Under the pieces are notes generated by a model. That model saw only the letters and a list, made by a program, of their open reading frames with translations. It was not told where the DNA came from and did not search any database. Source: Deltaproteobacteria bacterium (lineage in GTDB: Bacteria; Desulfobacterota; G020345765). Taken from it: 35,421 nucleotides of DNA. The translations under genes were made by a program, and so were the position numbers. This document shows, piece after piece, positions 23,844-31,406 of this stretch (its first letter is position 1; each line of letters opens with the position of its first letter). The stretch lies in assembly GCA_020345765.1 (NCBI GenBank), contig CP070770.1:2586809-2622229 (forward strand), written 5' to 3'.

Positions 23844-24830
23844 CTACCCTTGCTCAGCCCATAACCGAAAGATCTTATTCAAAATTCTTTCCTTCTCTTT
23901 CAACATCTCTGCTTTCGTCTGGCAGCCTACTGTGCCGGCTGCCGCACCCTTGTGTCCATCGCCAATATTTAGCCTCCGCATTATCTCCCCTATATCTTTG
24001 TGATGTTCCTCTCGAGTCAAATTGAGGCTTAACGCCATGGAAAGGGAAAGGTCATTGGTTTTCACCCCCATATCAAACATGCTCTTAACCTCCAATACCG
24101 CCAGGGCCTGCGTATTCAAGATGAAAGCAAGATGTTTAGTTAATCCTGTTCGATGCCGGTATTTGGTCAGGTCAATTACAACTATCTCCTGCCTGCTGTC
24201 TTCCGGGATAAAATAAGAACACTCCTTAATAGTTTTGAGCATTTTAGTTTCGTTAGCCTTATATACCTGAAATCCGTCTATAACCGGAGGAAAGGTAGCA
24301 ACCCTCGTCAGAGCTTCATCCCTGATCCATTCAACCAATTGCCGTAGATATTTATCCTTTTCTCGGGACGGACCTTGCTGGGACTTAATCGAGAAGTCGA
24401 TTATCTTTCCCGGAGTCTCTTCTCGCCACTCCTCGATACTCTGATAATTGAAACTGTCAATCCTGTCGGCTTCCTCCACTGCTTCAAGGAACCGGGAAGG
24501 TAATTCACACGATTCAGCAAAGTAATGATAGACGACCCGGGCACAGCTATCCTTCAGGGAAAAGCACCCGGGAATCTCCTCGGAATTGATCCCACGATAC
24601 TCTAAATCGAGAACATTACCCTCGTGATGGTCAAACCACAATCCACATTCCAGAGGGTAAGGAAGGTCGCAAACAATATCCCGGTCAGATATAGAAATGA
24701 GGGACCTGGTAATGGTTGAGGGACCGGCAAACATTACTTTATCCACCTTCAGGGCATAGGAGCAAATCGCCGCGCTAATTATCCCGTCAAAGTCCCCGTG
24801 GGTTACAATCTTTTCGTACATTCCCGCCAT
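23844..24830 (-). CDS. DHH-family phosphoesterase
   Basis: This 328-residue protein has the DHH metal site: THGDFDG (H11, D13, D15), an Asp in IVCDLPY and WFDHHEG (D67-H68-H69). A DHHA1-like C-terminal motif reads GDGHKGAAAG. The family includes nanoRNases/pAp phosphatases, c-di-AMP phosphodiesterases and RecJ-like exonucleases. At this length and with no helicase or PAS region, the nearest functional group is the small soluble NrnA-like phosphoesterases, or the less-studied DHH proteins of similar size. GGGGGAAG precedes the ATG. It is the only leftward gene between the two plus-strand units and is convergent with ecfT. The substrate is unassigned. Confidence 0.88.
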   Translation of the reverse strand: MAGMYEKIVTHGDFDGIISAAICSYALKVDKVMFAGPSTITRSLISISDRDIVCDLPYPLECGLWFDHHEGNVLDLEYRGINSEEIPGCFSLKDSCARVVYHYFAESCELPSRFLEAVEEADRIDSFNYQSIEEWREETPGKIIDFSIKSQQGPSREKDKYLRQLVEWIRDEALTRVATFPPVIDGFQVYKANETKMLKTIKECSYFIPEDSRQEIVVIDLTKYRHRTGLTKHLAFILNTQALAVLEVKSMFDMGVKTNDLSLSMALSLNLTREEHHKDIGEIMRRLNIGDGHKGAAAGTVGCQTKAEMLKEKERILNKIFRLWAEQG

Positions 24831-24872
24831 CTTACTTCCCCCGGCACAGTTGAATATACCATTAAAAATACA

Positions 24873-24948
24873 AAATGAAAATTGCAGAGTACAATTGAAT
24901 TGGAAATTGGGAATTGGGATTTGGCCATTGGGATTTAATTATTGGTAT
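24873..24948. repeat. Heptad array, TTGG phase
   Basis: The tract opens with AAATGAA-AATTGCA at 24873-24886. From 24897 seven units follow in register: GAATTGG, AAATTGG, GAATTGG, GATTTGG, CCATTGG, GATTTAA, TTATTGG. It ends where the -35 box of the thiolase promoter begins. The same opening and the same units occur at 27225-27317. Confidence 0.7.
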
Positions 24949-24975
24949 TGTATTATTTACCAAATCTTCTATAAT
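24948..24975 (+). promoter_or_regulatory. Sigma70-like promoter for thiolase operon
   Basis: TTGTAT (24948-24953) and a perfect TATAAT (24970-24975) are 16 bp apart, about 30 bp before the thiolase ATG. The upstream side abuts a heptad array. It is well placed to drive 25008 onward. Confidence 0.55.
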
Positions 24976-25007
24976 GCAGGGAGGTAAAAACTAAAAAGGA
25001 GTGTGTT

Positions 25008-26210
25008 ATGAGAGAAGTAGCCATTATCGGAGCAGGAATCACTCCCTGTAAGGGGCGCTGGGTCGAGAAGACCTATTGGGGATTATCTCAAATGGCGGTT
25101 AAGGCTGCCCTAGAAGATGCCAGCATCTCAATCAAGGAGGTCGATGCGGTTGTCTACGGGATCTACAACGACATCTTTGAGTTATCGGCTATTCCCGAAC
25201 ATCCCCTGCAGGGGATCATCGGGATGGCCAACAAGCCGGGCATGCGGGTAACGTGCGGTGGTGCCACCGGGGCCTATGCCATGCTTTCCGCCTATACCTG
25301 GGTGGCCAGCGGTCTTTACGACATCGTGCTCTGCCTGGGAGTGGAAAAAGCAACCGATTGCTTTGATTTCGACTCGATGACCTCAACCCCCGAGGTAATT
25401 AAGACTATCGGCTGGTCCGGCGATACCTTCTATGAGCGCGAGCTGGGCTGGACCGCCTCGGACAGCTATGCCGAGGTGGTTCTGGCCTATATGGATGAAT
25501 ACCCGGATGACTTGACCGACGAGGTCTCGGCCAGGATTACCGAGATCCTCTGCCAGCAGGCCCAGAATAATCCCTATGCTCAACGCCACGGGGAATCTGT
25601 TACTGCAGAGATGGCCATGAATTCCCGCTATGTAGTCTACCCCTTTAAGCTTCTGGAAACCTGCGTTTATACAGAGGGGGCCGGGGTGATCATCTTCGCG
25701 GAGGCTAAGAAGGCTGAGGCTATCTGCAAGAACGCTGGATGCCCACCGATTTGGATAACCGGGGTGGGAGCCTCTAACGAGCACCATGTAGCCGGCAAGG
25801 ATGAACGCCACAAGTTGATGCATCGCATTCTATCTGACCACCTTGCTGCCCAGGCAGCCTATCGGATGGCCGGGATTACTGAGCCACTGAAGCAGATCCA
25901 GATAATTGAGCTCCACGATGCATTCATCAAGCAACTCCAGATCACGATGGCCGAGATGGGCTTTGTGTCCCTGGGCCGATCTGACGACCTAATCAATGAG
26001 GGTCTAATGGTACCCGGCGGCCCTATCTTGGTAAACCCGAGTGGGGGGCTTACCTATGGCGGACATTTCGTGGGTGGCTCCAATATGTTCTCCTGCTGGA
26101 GTGCCCGGCGTGAGCTGATCGATAAAGGATTCGAGCGAGGCCTGGTCCACGGGACCGGCTCCACTGTCGCTCAGTACGGCTGCGCTATGATAATTGAAAG
26201 GAGGAATTAA
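25008..26210 (+). CDS. SCP-x-like thiolase family protein
   Basis: This 400-residue protein has the thiolase fold of the non-specific lipid-transfer (SCP-x) branch. The nucleophile is C83 in RVTCGGATGAYAMLSA, followed by GLYDIVLCLGVEKAT. The active-site His is in ELHDAFIKQ (about 306), and a second His occurs in GGLTYGGHFVGG. The usual GHPxGATG wording is altered, and the C-terminal Cys that normally acts as proton donor is not at its usual CxGGG place (HGTGSTVAQYG instead). It may therefore be a retro-aldolase or a narrow thiolase. AAGGAG and a good promoter lie upstream. The DUF35-SCP2 gene starts two bases after its stop, so the products probably form a complex. In steroid side-chain degradation a thiolase-like aldolase likewise needs a DUF35 partner. 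Confidence 0.9.
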   Translation: MREVAIIGAGITPCKGRWVEKTYWGLSQMAVKAALEDASISIKEVDAVVYGIYNDIFELSAIPEHPLQGIIGMANKPGMRVTCGGATGAYAMLSAYTWVASGLYDIVLCLGVEKATDCFDFDSMTSTPEVIKTIGWSGDTFYERELGWTASDSYAEVVLAYMDEYPDDLTDEVSARITEILCQQAQNNPYAQRHGESVTAEMAMNSRYVVYPFKLLETCVYTEGAGVIIFAEAKKAEAICKNAGCPPIWITGVGASNEHHVAGKDERHKLMHRILSDHLAAQAAYRMAGITEPLKQIQIIELHDAFIKQLQITMAEMGFVSLGRSDDLINEGLMVPGGPILVNPSGGLTYGGHFVGGSNMFSCWSARRELIDKGFERGLVHGTGSTVAQYGCAMIIERRN

Positions 26211-26211
26211 G

Positions 26212-27186
26212 ATGAAGAAGGTTATTCCCCCAGAGCTAATCCCGGATGTGGACTACGAGATCCTGGAGGTTGGCGGCGAGCGATTCCTCCAGACCAACGA
26301 GGCTATGTTTACCTTTTACAAGAGAACCAAAGGAGAGCAATCTCCTTTTTTCCTCGCCCTCAAGGAGCGAAAGGTGATCCTGGGAGCCCGGTGCCCCAAG
26401 TGCCAAATAGTCCGAGTCCCGCTGTTTGAACTCTATTGCCCTGAGTGCGAATTTGAAACGATGGAATCCATCGAGCTTCCGGATACGGGTGTAATGAATT
26501 CAACCCCTCCCATTACCTACTTCGCTCATTCCCTGTTCCAGCATCAGGTGCCATTCGGGCGTGGGAGGGTACTGCTCAAGGGTGCAGATACCGCCCTGCC
26601 TATCCATGTTTATACCACTAAGGGGATCCTGACGCCCCGGATCTTTAAGAAGGGGACGGAAGTGAAGGTTGTCTTCCGAGACGAACGCATGGGCATGCCC
26701 ACCGATATTTTCGCCGTTCCCTTAAGTGAGCTTTCCGGGAAGCAACAGAAAAAAAGAGGGCTGCAGGAAAGTGAGCTGGATTGGACAAGCCCAGAAGAAC
26801 CTTCGGTCCCCAAACCTACTCCCGAGACTACCAAAACACTGAAACAAGCTTTAACGAAGTTGAGTGAGTTGGCCGGGAAGGTTGCCACCAGCGAGCGCGC
26901 ACAAAAGGACCTGAAGGGATGGAAACGCTCAATCCAGGTCAAGACTGGCGGTGGTCCCTTCGGCATTCTTATCGACGACCAGAAGCTGAGCATCCAAGAC
27001 GGTAGTATTGAGGCACCTGACTTTGTCATGGTTTGTAAAGATCCTGGGCTATTCGAGGATTGGATGGACTTCCGGGAATCATTGACCAACGCCATCATCG
27101 CCGAGAAACTGTGGATCAGCTTAAACAGCGAGTTTACCACTGTTTTCAAGCTGGACCGCCTTCCCCGCTCCCTGAAGCGGACCTGA
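26212..27186 (+). CDS. DUF35 zinc-ribbon/OB-fold protein fused to SCP2 sterol-carrier domain
   Basis: From the ATG at 26212 the protein has 324 residues. A TTG 18 nt upstream is in frame, but the AGGAGG site fits the ATG. Residues about 40-170 form a DUF35 unit: a zinc ribbon (CPKCQ, then CPEC) and an OB-fold (TDIFAVPL near its end). A hinge rich in Pro, Lys and Thr leads to an SCP2 sterol-carrier domain (about 205-320; SIQVKTGGGPFGILIDDQKL, APDFVMVCKDPGLF, AEKLWISLNSE). DUF35 proteins partner thiolase-fold enzymes and help pass acyl-CoA; SCP2 binds hydrophobic acyl or sterol ligands. The fusion would tether a lipid-binding module to the adjacent thiolase. It is tightly coupled to that gene. 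Confidence 0.88.
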   Translation: MKKVIPPELIPDVDYEILEVGGERFLQTNEAMFTFYKRTKGEQSPFFLALKERKVILGARCPKCQIVRVPLFELYCPECEFETMESIELPDTGVMNSTPPITYFAHSLFQHQVPFGRGRVLLKGADTALPIHVYTTKGILTPRIFKKGTEVKVVFRDERMGMPTDIFAVPLSELSGKQQKKRGLQESELDWTSPEEPSVPKPTPETTKTLKQALTKLSELAGKVATSERAQKDLKGWKRSIQVKTGGGPFGILIDDQKLSIQDGSIEAPDFVMVCKDPGLFEDWMDFRESLTNAIIAEKLWISLNSEFTTVFKLDRLPRSLKRT

Positions 27187-27224
27187 AAGTAACCAGGCTG
27201 CCCAAGGACGAACTGCATAAGGAG

Positions 27225-27317
27225 AAATGAAAATTGTAAATTCCTATCCTGATCCCCGATGATCATCGGGTCCGAAGGAATCGATTTGGGAATTGGTCAT
27301 TGGTCATCGGAATTTGA
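27225..27317. repeat. Composite repeat: heptads interrupted by palindrome
   Basis: Heptad units AAATGAA and AATTGTA (27225-27238) lead into a GC-rich palindrome. After it the TTGG-phase units GATTTGG, GAATTGG, TCATTGG, TCATCGG and AATTTGA run in register from 27283 to 27317. The opening units equal those of the array at 24873. The tract lies in the 148-bp gap between the DUF35-SCP2 and sulfatase-fold genes and stops six bases before the AGGAGGT ribosome site. Confidence 0.65.
27240..27281. repeat. 42-bp palindromic insert
   Basis: A perfect 16-bp palindrome CCCGATGATCATCGGG (27255-27270) is flanked by imperfect arms ending ATTCCT and AGGAAT. It sits inside the heptad tract, as the 10020-10071 palindrome does. 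It has no T-run on either side that would mark a terminator. Confidence 0.7.
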
Positions 27318-27334
27318 TCTTTAGGAGGTACTTT

Positions 27335-28735
27335 ATGAATGCAGTGCTTATTATCCTGGACACCTTGCGCCCTGATCATGTGGGCTGCTACGGGAATGAG
27401 TGGATCCAGACACCCAACCTCGACGCTCTGGCTAAAGAAAGCGTTCTCTTCACTCATACTTATCCGGACTCGTTACCTACCCTGCCCGCGCGTCGGGCGA
27501 TTTATACCGGCTGCCGGATCTTTCCTTTCGAGGAACATCATTCTTACCGAGGCGACTTTATCGGTGCTCCCGGCTGGGCACCAATGCGGGAGGACCGCGA
27601 TTGCCTCGCCGAAATCCTCGCCTTAAACAACTATCGAACCGGTCTGGTCAGCGATGTATATCACCAGTTCAAGCCTTCCAAGAATTTTCACCGAGGATTC
27701 TCCCAGTGGACCTGGATCCGGGGACAGGAACTGGACCCTTACCGCTCCGGTCCCCAGGTCAGCGAGGAAGAGATCCAGAAACATTTGCCCGAGAAAATTC
27801 GAAATCCGGCGTTTATCTCGTTTTTTCTACGATATTATCTGACCAATACCCAGCACCGTAGTAGTGAGGAAGACTATTTTGCTCCCCAGGTGTTTCGCAC
27901 TGCCGCCACCTGGCTGGAGGAGAATCATGATAGCAACCAGTTCTTCCTGACAGTGGAGTCTTTCGATCCACATGAACCCTGGGACCCACCGGTCCATTAC
28001 CGCCGTTTGTACGACGAGGACGATAATGTGCGGGATGTAATCACCTCCCTTTATGGACCAGCCAGCCGGCTCACGCCGAGGGAGTTAAATAGACTCCGGG
28101 CCAACTATGCCGGCGAGGTAACCATGACGGATCGGTGGCTGGGCCATTTCCTCCAGACCATGAACCGTCTGGATCTGATGGACAGCACAATATTGATTAT
28201 AGTATCTGATCACGGGCACTGCCTCGGGGAGCAGGGACTGGTTTCCAAGCAGGGCTATCCTTTATGTCGGGAGGTGGCCGATCTGGTAATGATGATCCGT
28301 TTCCCTGACGGCACTGGCGCCGGCACGGTCTGCGATAAATTCTCATACCACTGCGACATCCCAGCAACTATCCTCATATCACTGGATATCGATCCCCCGA
28401 AATCCATGGAGGGTCGGGATCTTAAACCCCTTGTTACCGGGGACCTGAACCATTATGAATACATCACCGTTGGCTGGGGACCTTTCGTTATGGTACGGGA
28501 CAGAAAATACTGGTATAACGCTTATCTCTGGGGCGAGCGTCCACTCCTCTTTGATCTGGAGATCGATCCACAACTCCGGCACAATATCGCCGCGGAACTA
28601 CCCGATATATGTCAGAATATGTCAGAACTAGCTTTAAAAGATGCCAAGGGAATCATCCCTGATTACCTGCGGGAAATGGCAGACAAGAATATTCCGGGGT
28701 GCACCCCGATGGAGACCTCGTTAACTGTGGACTGA
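27335..28735 (+). CDS. Sulfatase-fold (alkaline phosphatase superfamily) hydrolase with Thr at nucleophile position
   Basis: Starting at the ATG at 27335, supported by AGGAGGT five bases upstream, the protein has 466 residues. The N-terminus is the sulfatase-type metal motif (LIILDTLRPDHVGCYG, D9). The activation motif C/S-x-P-x-R-x4-TG aligns without gaps to T49-LPAR53-RAIYTG, so Thr replaces the Cys or Ser that is oxidised to formylglycine. The later metal site SDHGHCLGEQG is intact. Classical sulfatase activity is therefore doubtful. Thr nucleophiles occur in superfamily phosphodiesterases and phosphonate hydrolases, which suggests a phosphoester or phosphonate substrate. There is no signal peptide, so it is predicted cytoplasmic, unlike most sulfatases. 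It follows the DUF35-SCP2 gene on the same strand. Confidence 0.88.
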   Translation: MNAVLIILDTLRPDHVGCYGNEWIQTPNLDALAKESVLFTHTYPDSLPTLPARRAIYTGCRIFPFEEHHSYRGDFIGAPGWAPMREDRDCLAEILALNNYRTGLVSDVYHQFKPSKNFHRGFSQWTWIRGQELDPYRSGPQVSEEEIQKHLPEKIRNPAFISFFLRYYLTNTQHRSSEEDYFAPQVFRTAATWLEENHDSNQFFLTVESFDPHEPWDPPVHYRRLYDEDDNVRDVITSLYGPASRLTPRELNRLRANYAGEVTMTDRWLGHFLQTMNRLDLMDSTILIIVSDHGHCLGEQGLVSKQGYPLCREVADLVMMIRFPDGTGAGTVCDKFSYHCDIPATILISLDIDPPKSMEGRDLKPLVTGDLNHYEYITVGWGPFVMVRDRKYWYNAYLWGERPLLFDLEIDPQLRHNIAAELPDICQNMSELALKDAKGIIPDYLREMADKNIPGCTPMETSLTVD

Positions 28736-28755
28736 GCCCCTGTGACTCGAATAAG

Positions 28756-30345
28756 ATGAAGATAATGCGTCAGTTATCGGGGATAGTCCCCAAGGTTATC
28801 TGGATTATTTACATCGGTTTACTATTTATATCTGGAGAGGCTATCGGTGAGCAGAATCCAGGGAGCTACAACCAGAGTCAGGATAACAACAATCCCAGGC
28901 TTTTTGAAGGCCTCTACGGAGGGCTTAGTCAATTGATGGAAGAAATTAACCAGCCACCTGAGAACAAGGCTTGGCTAATGAGGTATTATCAATACGATGC
29001 CTTTCATTTTGAACAACTTGGCTACCAAATGACCACTGATGGTAAACAAATATATTCCTATCAATACGATTCCCTTGATTTTGAACAGTTCGGCTACCAG
29101 TTAATCCTCGACGACGGTCAGAGGGATATGTTGGATGATGTCCTTAAGGAAGTGAAGCGAATGGCAGAGGAAGGCACCCTGGAGGTCATCTGGAAGGCTT
29201 CTCTGGTTGGGTTGGAAACATCATTCGGTTATGCCGGGATCAACGAAATCCCTGACCTCGGGACCGCTCCGCGATGGTGCCTGGAACAGGATATTGCCGT
29301 AAATGCTGTCCTCAGATTTTTAAATACGAGGAAGATTACAAAAAAGAAAGGGGAGTTAGTTATTGATCCTCACAACCATTCTCTCAACTCACATGATTCG
29401 GTCGCTACCATGGAGCATAAAATTAAACAGGCTTATGCTAAAGGGTTCAATGCCATCGCTATAACTGACCACAATCGGTTTGACGGAGCGGTGGCGGCCC
29501 ATACAGTCTGTGAGAAATTAAAGGCTAACGGCGAGATTGGGCATGACTTTTTTATCATATTTGGCGAAGAAATCACTACCACCGAAGGTTATTATGTCAT
29601 TGCTCTTTTTACTACGAGATCTATTCCCAAGGGAATGACGGTAAAAGAAACGATCAGGCAGATCCATGCCCAGGGAGGAATTGCCATCGCTGCCCATCCG
29701 GTAAAGATGGGAACCGCCATCGGCTACCGGGCTGCCCTTGACCTCGACTTCGATTGGATCGAAGCTATCAATGCCTCGGATATCGGGCCCTACCAGATTT
29801 ACCGGAGCAGAAGAATGATGGAGGATGCAAGGGTCAAAGGAAAGAGCATCGTTTTTGGGGGTAATAACCATATAAACAACCTAACCGGCTGGCTGGGTTA
29901 TACCATGGTGGAAACTGACGAGGTATCATTAGAGGGGATAAAACAGGCCTTAAGGAAAGGGAAAGCAAGACCGGTCGGTAGTGGTCCCTATCTATATCTC
30001 GAAAGATTGGCGGAAATGCGGGGATTAAGGGACATATATTTCGTCTTCGATAGAATCGAGTGGATCCGGGAGATGATCGAAGCTATCGGGAGAAAGCTCC
30101 TCCTGGCGGATAATTTTAGTTTAAATATCAACTGGATCTTACCGATCCATCAGTTTCTTAATATCTATTCTATCCCCATCGCGATAATAGATATTCAGGA
30201 GGAGGAAAGCCCCCTCACTGAGCCCTTTGGCCTCGACTCAATCGCAGTTGCCTACGGACCGGTCGAGTTAAGCTGGAGATTTAAGGACGAGGAGTCCGAT
30301 GAATTATTAGAAAAAGCTACGATAAAGATAAAGTTTAAGCTTTAA
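28756..30345 (+). CDS. Exported PHP-domain metal-dependent phosphoesterase-like protein
   Basis: Starting at the ATG at 28756, the protein has 529 residues; a frame extension to a GTG inside the sulfatase gene would bury the signal. Residues 1-31 form a signal peptide or anchor (VIWIIYIGLLFISGEAIG). Residues 78-125 hold a 24-residue tandem repeat (YQYDAFHFEQLGYQ and YQYDSLDFEQFGYQ). The PHP domain follows: DPHNHS (H206, H208), ITDHN (D238, H239), GEEITT (E271), AAHP (H314) and a late GGNNH, all consistent with a multi-metal phosphoesterase site. The last 110 residues are beta-rich. Export of a PHP protein and its link to the sulfatase-fold gene 20 nt upstream suggest extracytoplasmic phosphoester work. 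The ribosome site is poor. The true start could also be the ATG at 28765. Confidence 0.82.
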   Translation: MKIMRQLSGIVPKVIWIIYIGLLFISGEAIGEQNPGSYNQSQDNNNPRLFEGLYGGLSQLMEEINQPPENKAWLMRYYQYDAFHFEQLGYQMTTDGKQIYSYQYDSLDFEQFGYQLILDDGQRDMLDDVLKEVKRMAEEGTLEVIWKASLVGLETSFGYAGINEIPDLGTAPRWCLEQDIAVNAVLRFLNTRKITKKKGELVIDPHNHSLNSHDSVATMEHKIKQAYAKGFNAIAITDHNRFDGAVAAHTVCEKLKANGEIGHDFFIIFGEEITTTEGYYVIALFTTRSIPKGMTVKETIRQIHAQGGIAIAAHPVKMGTAIGYRAALDLDFDWIEAINASDIGPYQIYRSRRMMEDARVKGKSIVFGGNNHINNLTGWLGYTMVETDEVSLEGIKQALRKGKARPVGSGPYLYLERLAEMRGLRDIYFVFDRIEWIREMIEAIGRKLLLADNFSLNINWILPIHQFLNIYSIPIAIIDIQEEESPLTEPFGLDSIAVAYGPVELSWRFKDEESDELLEKATIKIKFKL

Positions 30346-30413
30346 AGTATAAGATTGACCCCATTAGAGACTTCTGTTATCCTTTATCAACTTTCTCATA
30401 GATTTCACTTTTA

Positions 30414-31376
30414 ATGATGAAAAATTTGATAGTTATTTTAACCATTGTAACCTTCTCTTCCAATCTGTGGGCCGAAGAAATAAATTCAGTTTCTCCGGAG
30501 ATACCAGAGACCACCAAAGAAGAATCAACCTCAACCAGACGCACACTACTTGCCGGGTCTATTTCTGCAGGGATACTGGGTACTTTACTCACGATCGGCA
30601 CATTCTCCTGGTGGAAGGATACGGGCTACACCGGCTGGGGTTGGAAGGATACGGGATTCTTTGGTGCTGACACCTATGCCGGCGGTTCCGATAAGGCCGG
30701 TCATATATATGCCTGCTACGCTGCTGCCAAGGGAACGAAGCAGATCTACGAGTGGCTGGGAGTATCCCCGAGAGGGGCCCTCGCCCTAAGTACCGGATTT
30801 ACTTTTTTTATGTCCAACATAGTAGAGGTAATTGACGGATTTACTCCCCACGACTTTGAATGGGCTGATGTGGTAACTAATGTTACGGGGCTTTCCTTCT
30901 TTTATGCCGGCGAAAAATTTCCTGCCCTGGATGCCCTGTTCGGGCTCCGGATAGGCTATACCCCCACCCCGGAGTTCGTTAAAGACAAAAAAAATTATAT
31001 CAAACTTATAAACGATTATTCCGGGATGATCTTTTTTGTGGATTTTAAACCCGCCGGACTCAAGGAGGCATTCGGTATATCCCCTGGTCCCGCAAGATAT
31101 TTTATTCTCGGTATTACCTACGGGACTTACGGCTATTCCCCCACCGGGCCCATTGAGCGTCGCAACCTGGGTTTCTATACCGGGCTGAATATCCCGGAAG
31201 TCTTAGCTGCTATATTCGGACCCGATTCCCACAAATGTATAAGAGCAACCTCTACCTTTGGTAAATACTATGCCTATCCATTCACCTCCGTCTCACTCAA
31301 CCGTGATCTCAATCACGAAACCACCGCGGTCAATTTTGGCGTTGCCAACCGGTGGCAGATTACGATCAAAGATTAA
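30414..31376 (+). CDS. DUF2279-like exported protein
   Basis: This 320-residue protein has an N-terminal signal (MKNLIVILTIVTFSSNLWA). It then has a hydrophobic stretch at about 45-65 and the segment GSDKAGHIYACYAAAKGTKQ, followed by EVIDGFTPHDFEWADVVTNVTG, which resembles DUF2279 (YfiM-like) envelope proteins. A short duplicated motif, WKDTGYTGW and WKDTGFFGA, sits at about 62-80. The remainder is rich in aromatic residues and Gly, with strand-like segments. Function in the family is unknown. The region between the PHP gene and this one is 68 bp with no clear promoter or Shine-Dalgarno. The protein is convergent with the outer-membrane receptor gene (30 bp apart). Confidence 0.68.
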   Translation: MMKNLIVILTIVTFSSNLWAEEINSVSPEIPETTKEESTSTRRTLLAGSISAGILGTLLTIGTFSWWKDTGYTGWGWKDTGFFGADTYAGGSDKAGHIYACYAAAKGTKQIYEWLGVSPRGALALSTGFTFFMSNIVEVIDGFTPHDFEWADVVTNVTGLSFFYAGEKFPALDALFGLRIGYTPTPEFVKDKKNYIKLINDYSGMIFFVDFKPAGLKEAFGISPGPARYFILGITYGTYGYSPTGPIERRNLGFYTGLNIPEVLAAIFGPDSHKCIRATSTFGKYYAYPFTSVSLNRDLNHETTAVNFGVANRWQITIKD

Positions 31377-31406
31377 AAGATAAGGCTTCGAAATTAAATG
31401 GATGAC

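Noticed and set aside
24897..24948. CRISPR-like repeat array
   Set aside because: Units are 7 bp with no spacers and no cas genes are nearby; it is a degenerate tandem repeat.
26610..27266. 218-codon open frame on the minus strand
   Set aside because: It is antisense to the DUF35-SCP2 gene and shows low-complexity Ser-rich translation. No family was recognised.
27293..27334. N-terminal extension of the sulfatase-fold gene
   Set aside because: The extension translates the heptad repeat and lies before a strong AGGAGGT site that fits the ATG at 27335.
28699..28755. Longer start of the PHP gene at a GTG inside the sulfatase-fold gene
   Set aside because: It would place 19 polar residues before the signal peptide and has no ribosome site; the ATG at 28756 gives a normal signal peptide.
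25008..31376. A single metabolic operon from thiolase to the DUF2279-like gene
   Set aside because: Gaps of 148 and 68 bp with a repeat in between, and unrelated functions, make one pathway unproven; only the thiolase and DUF35-SCP2 pair is tightly linked.
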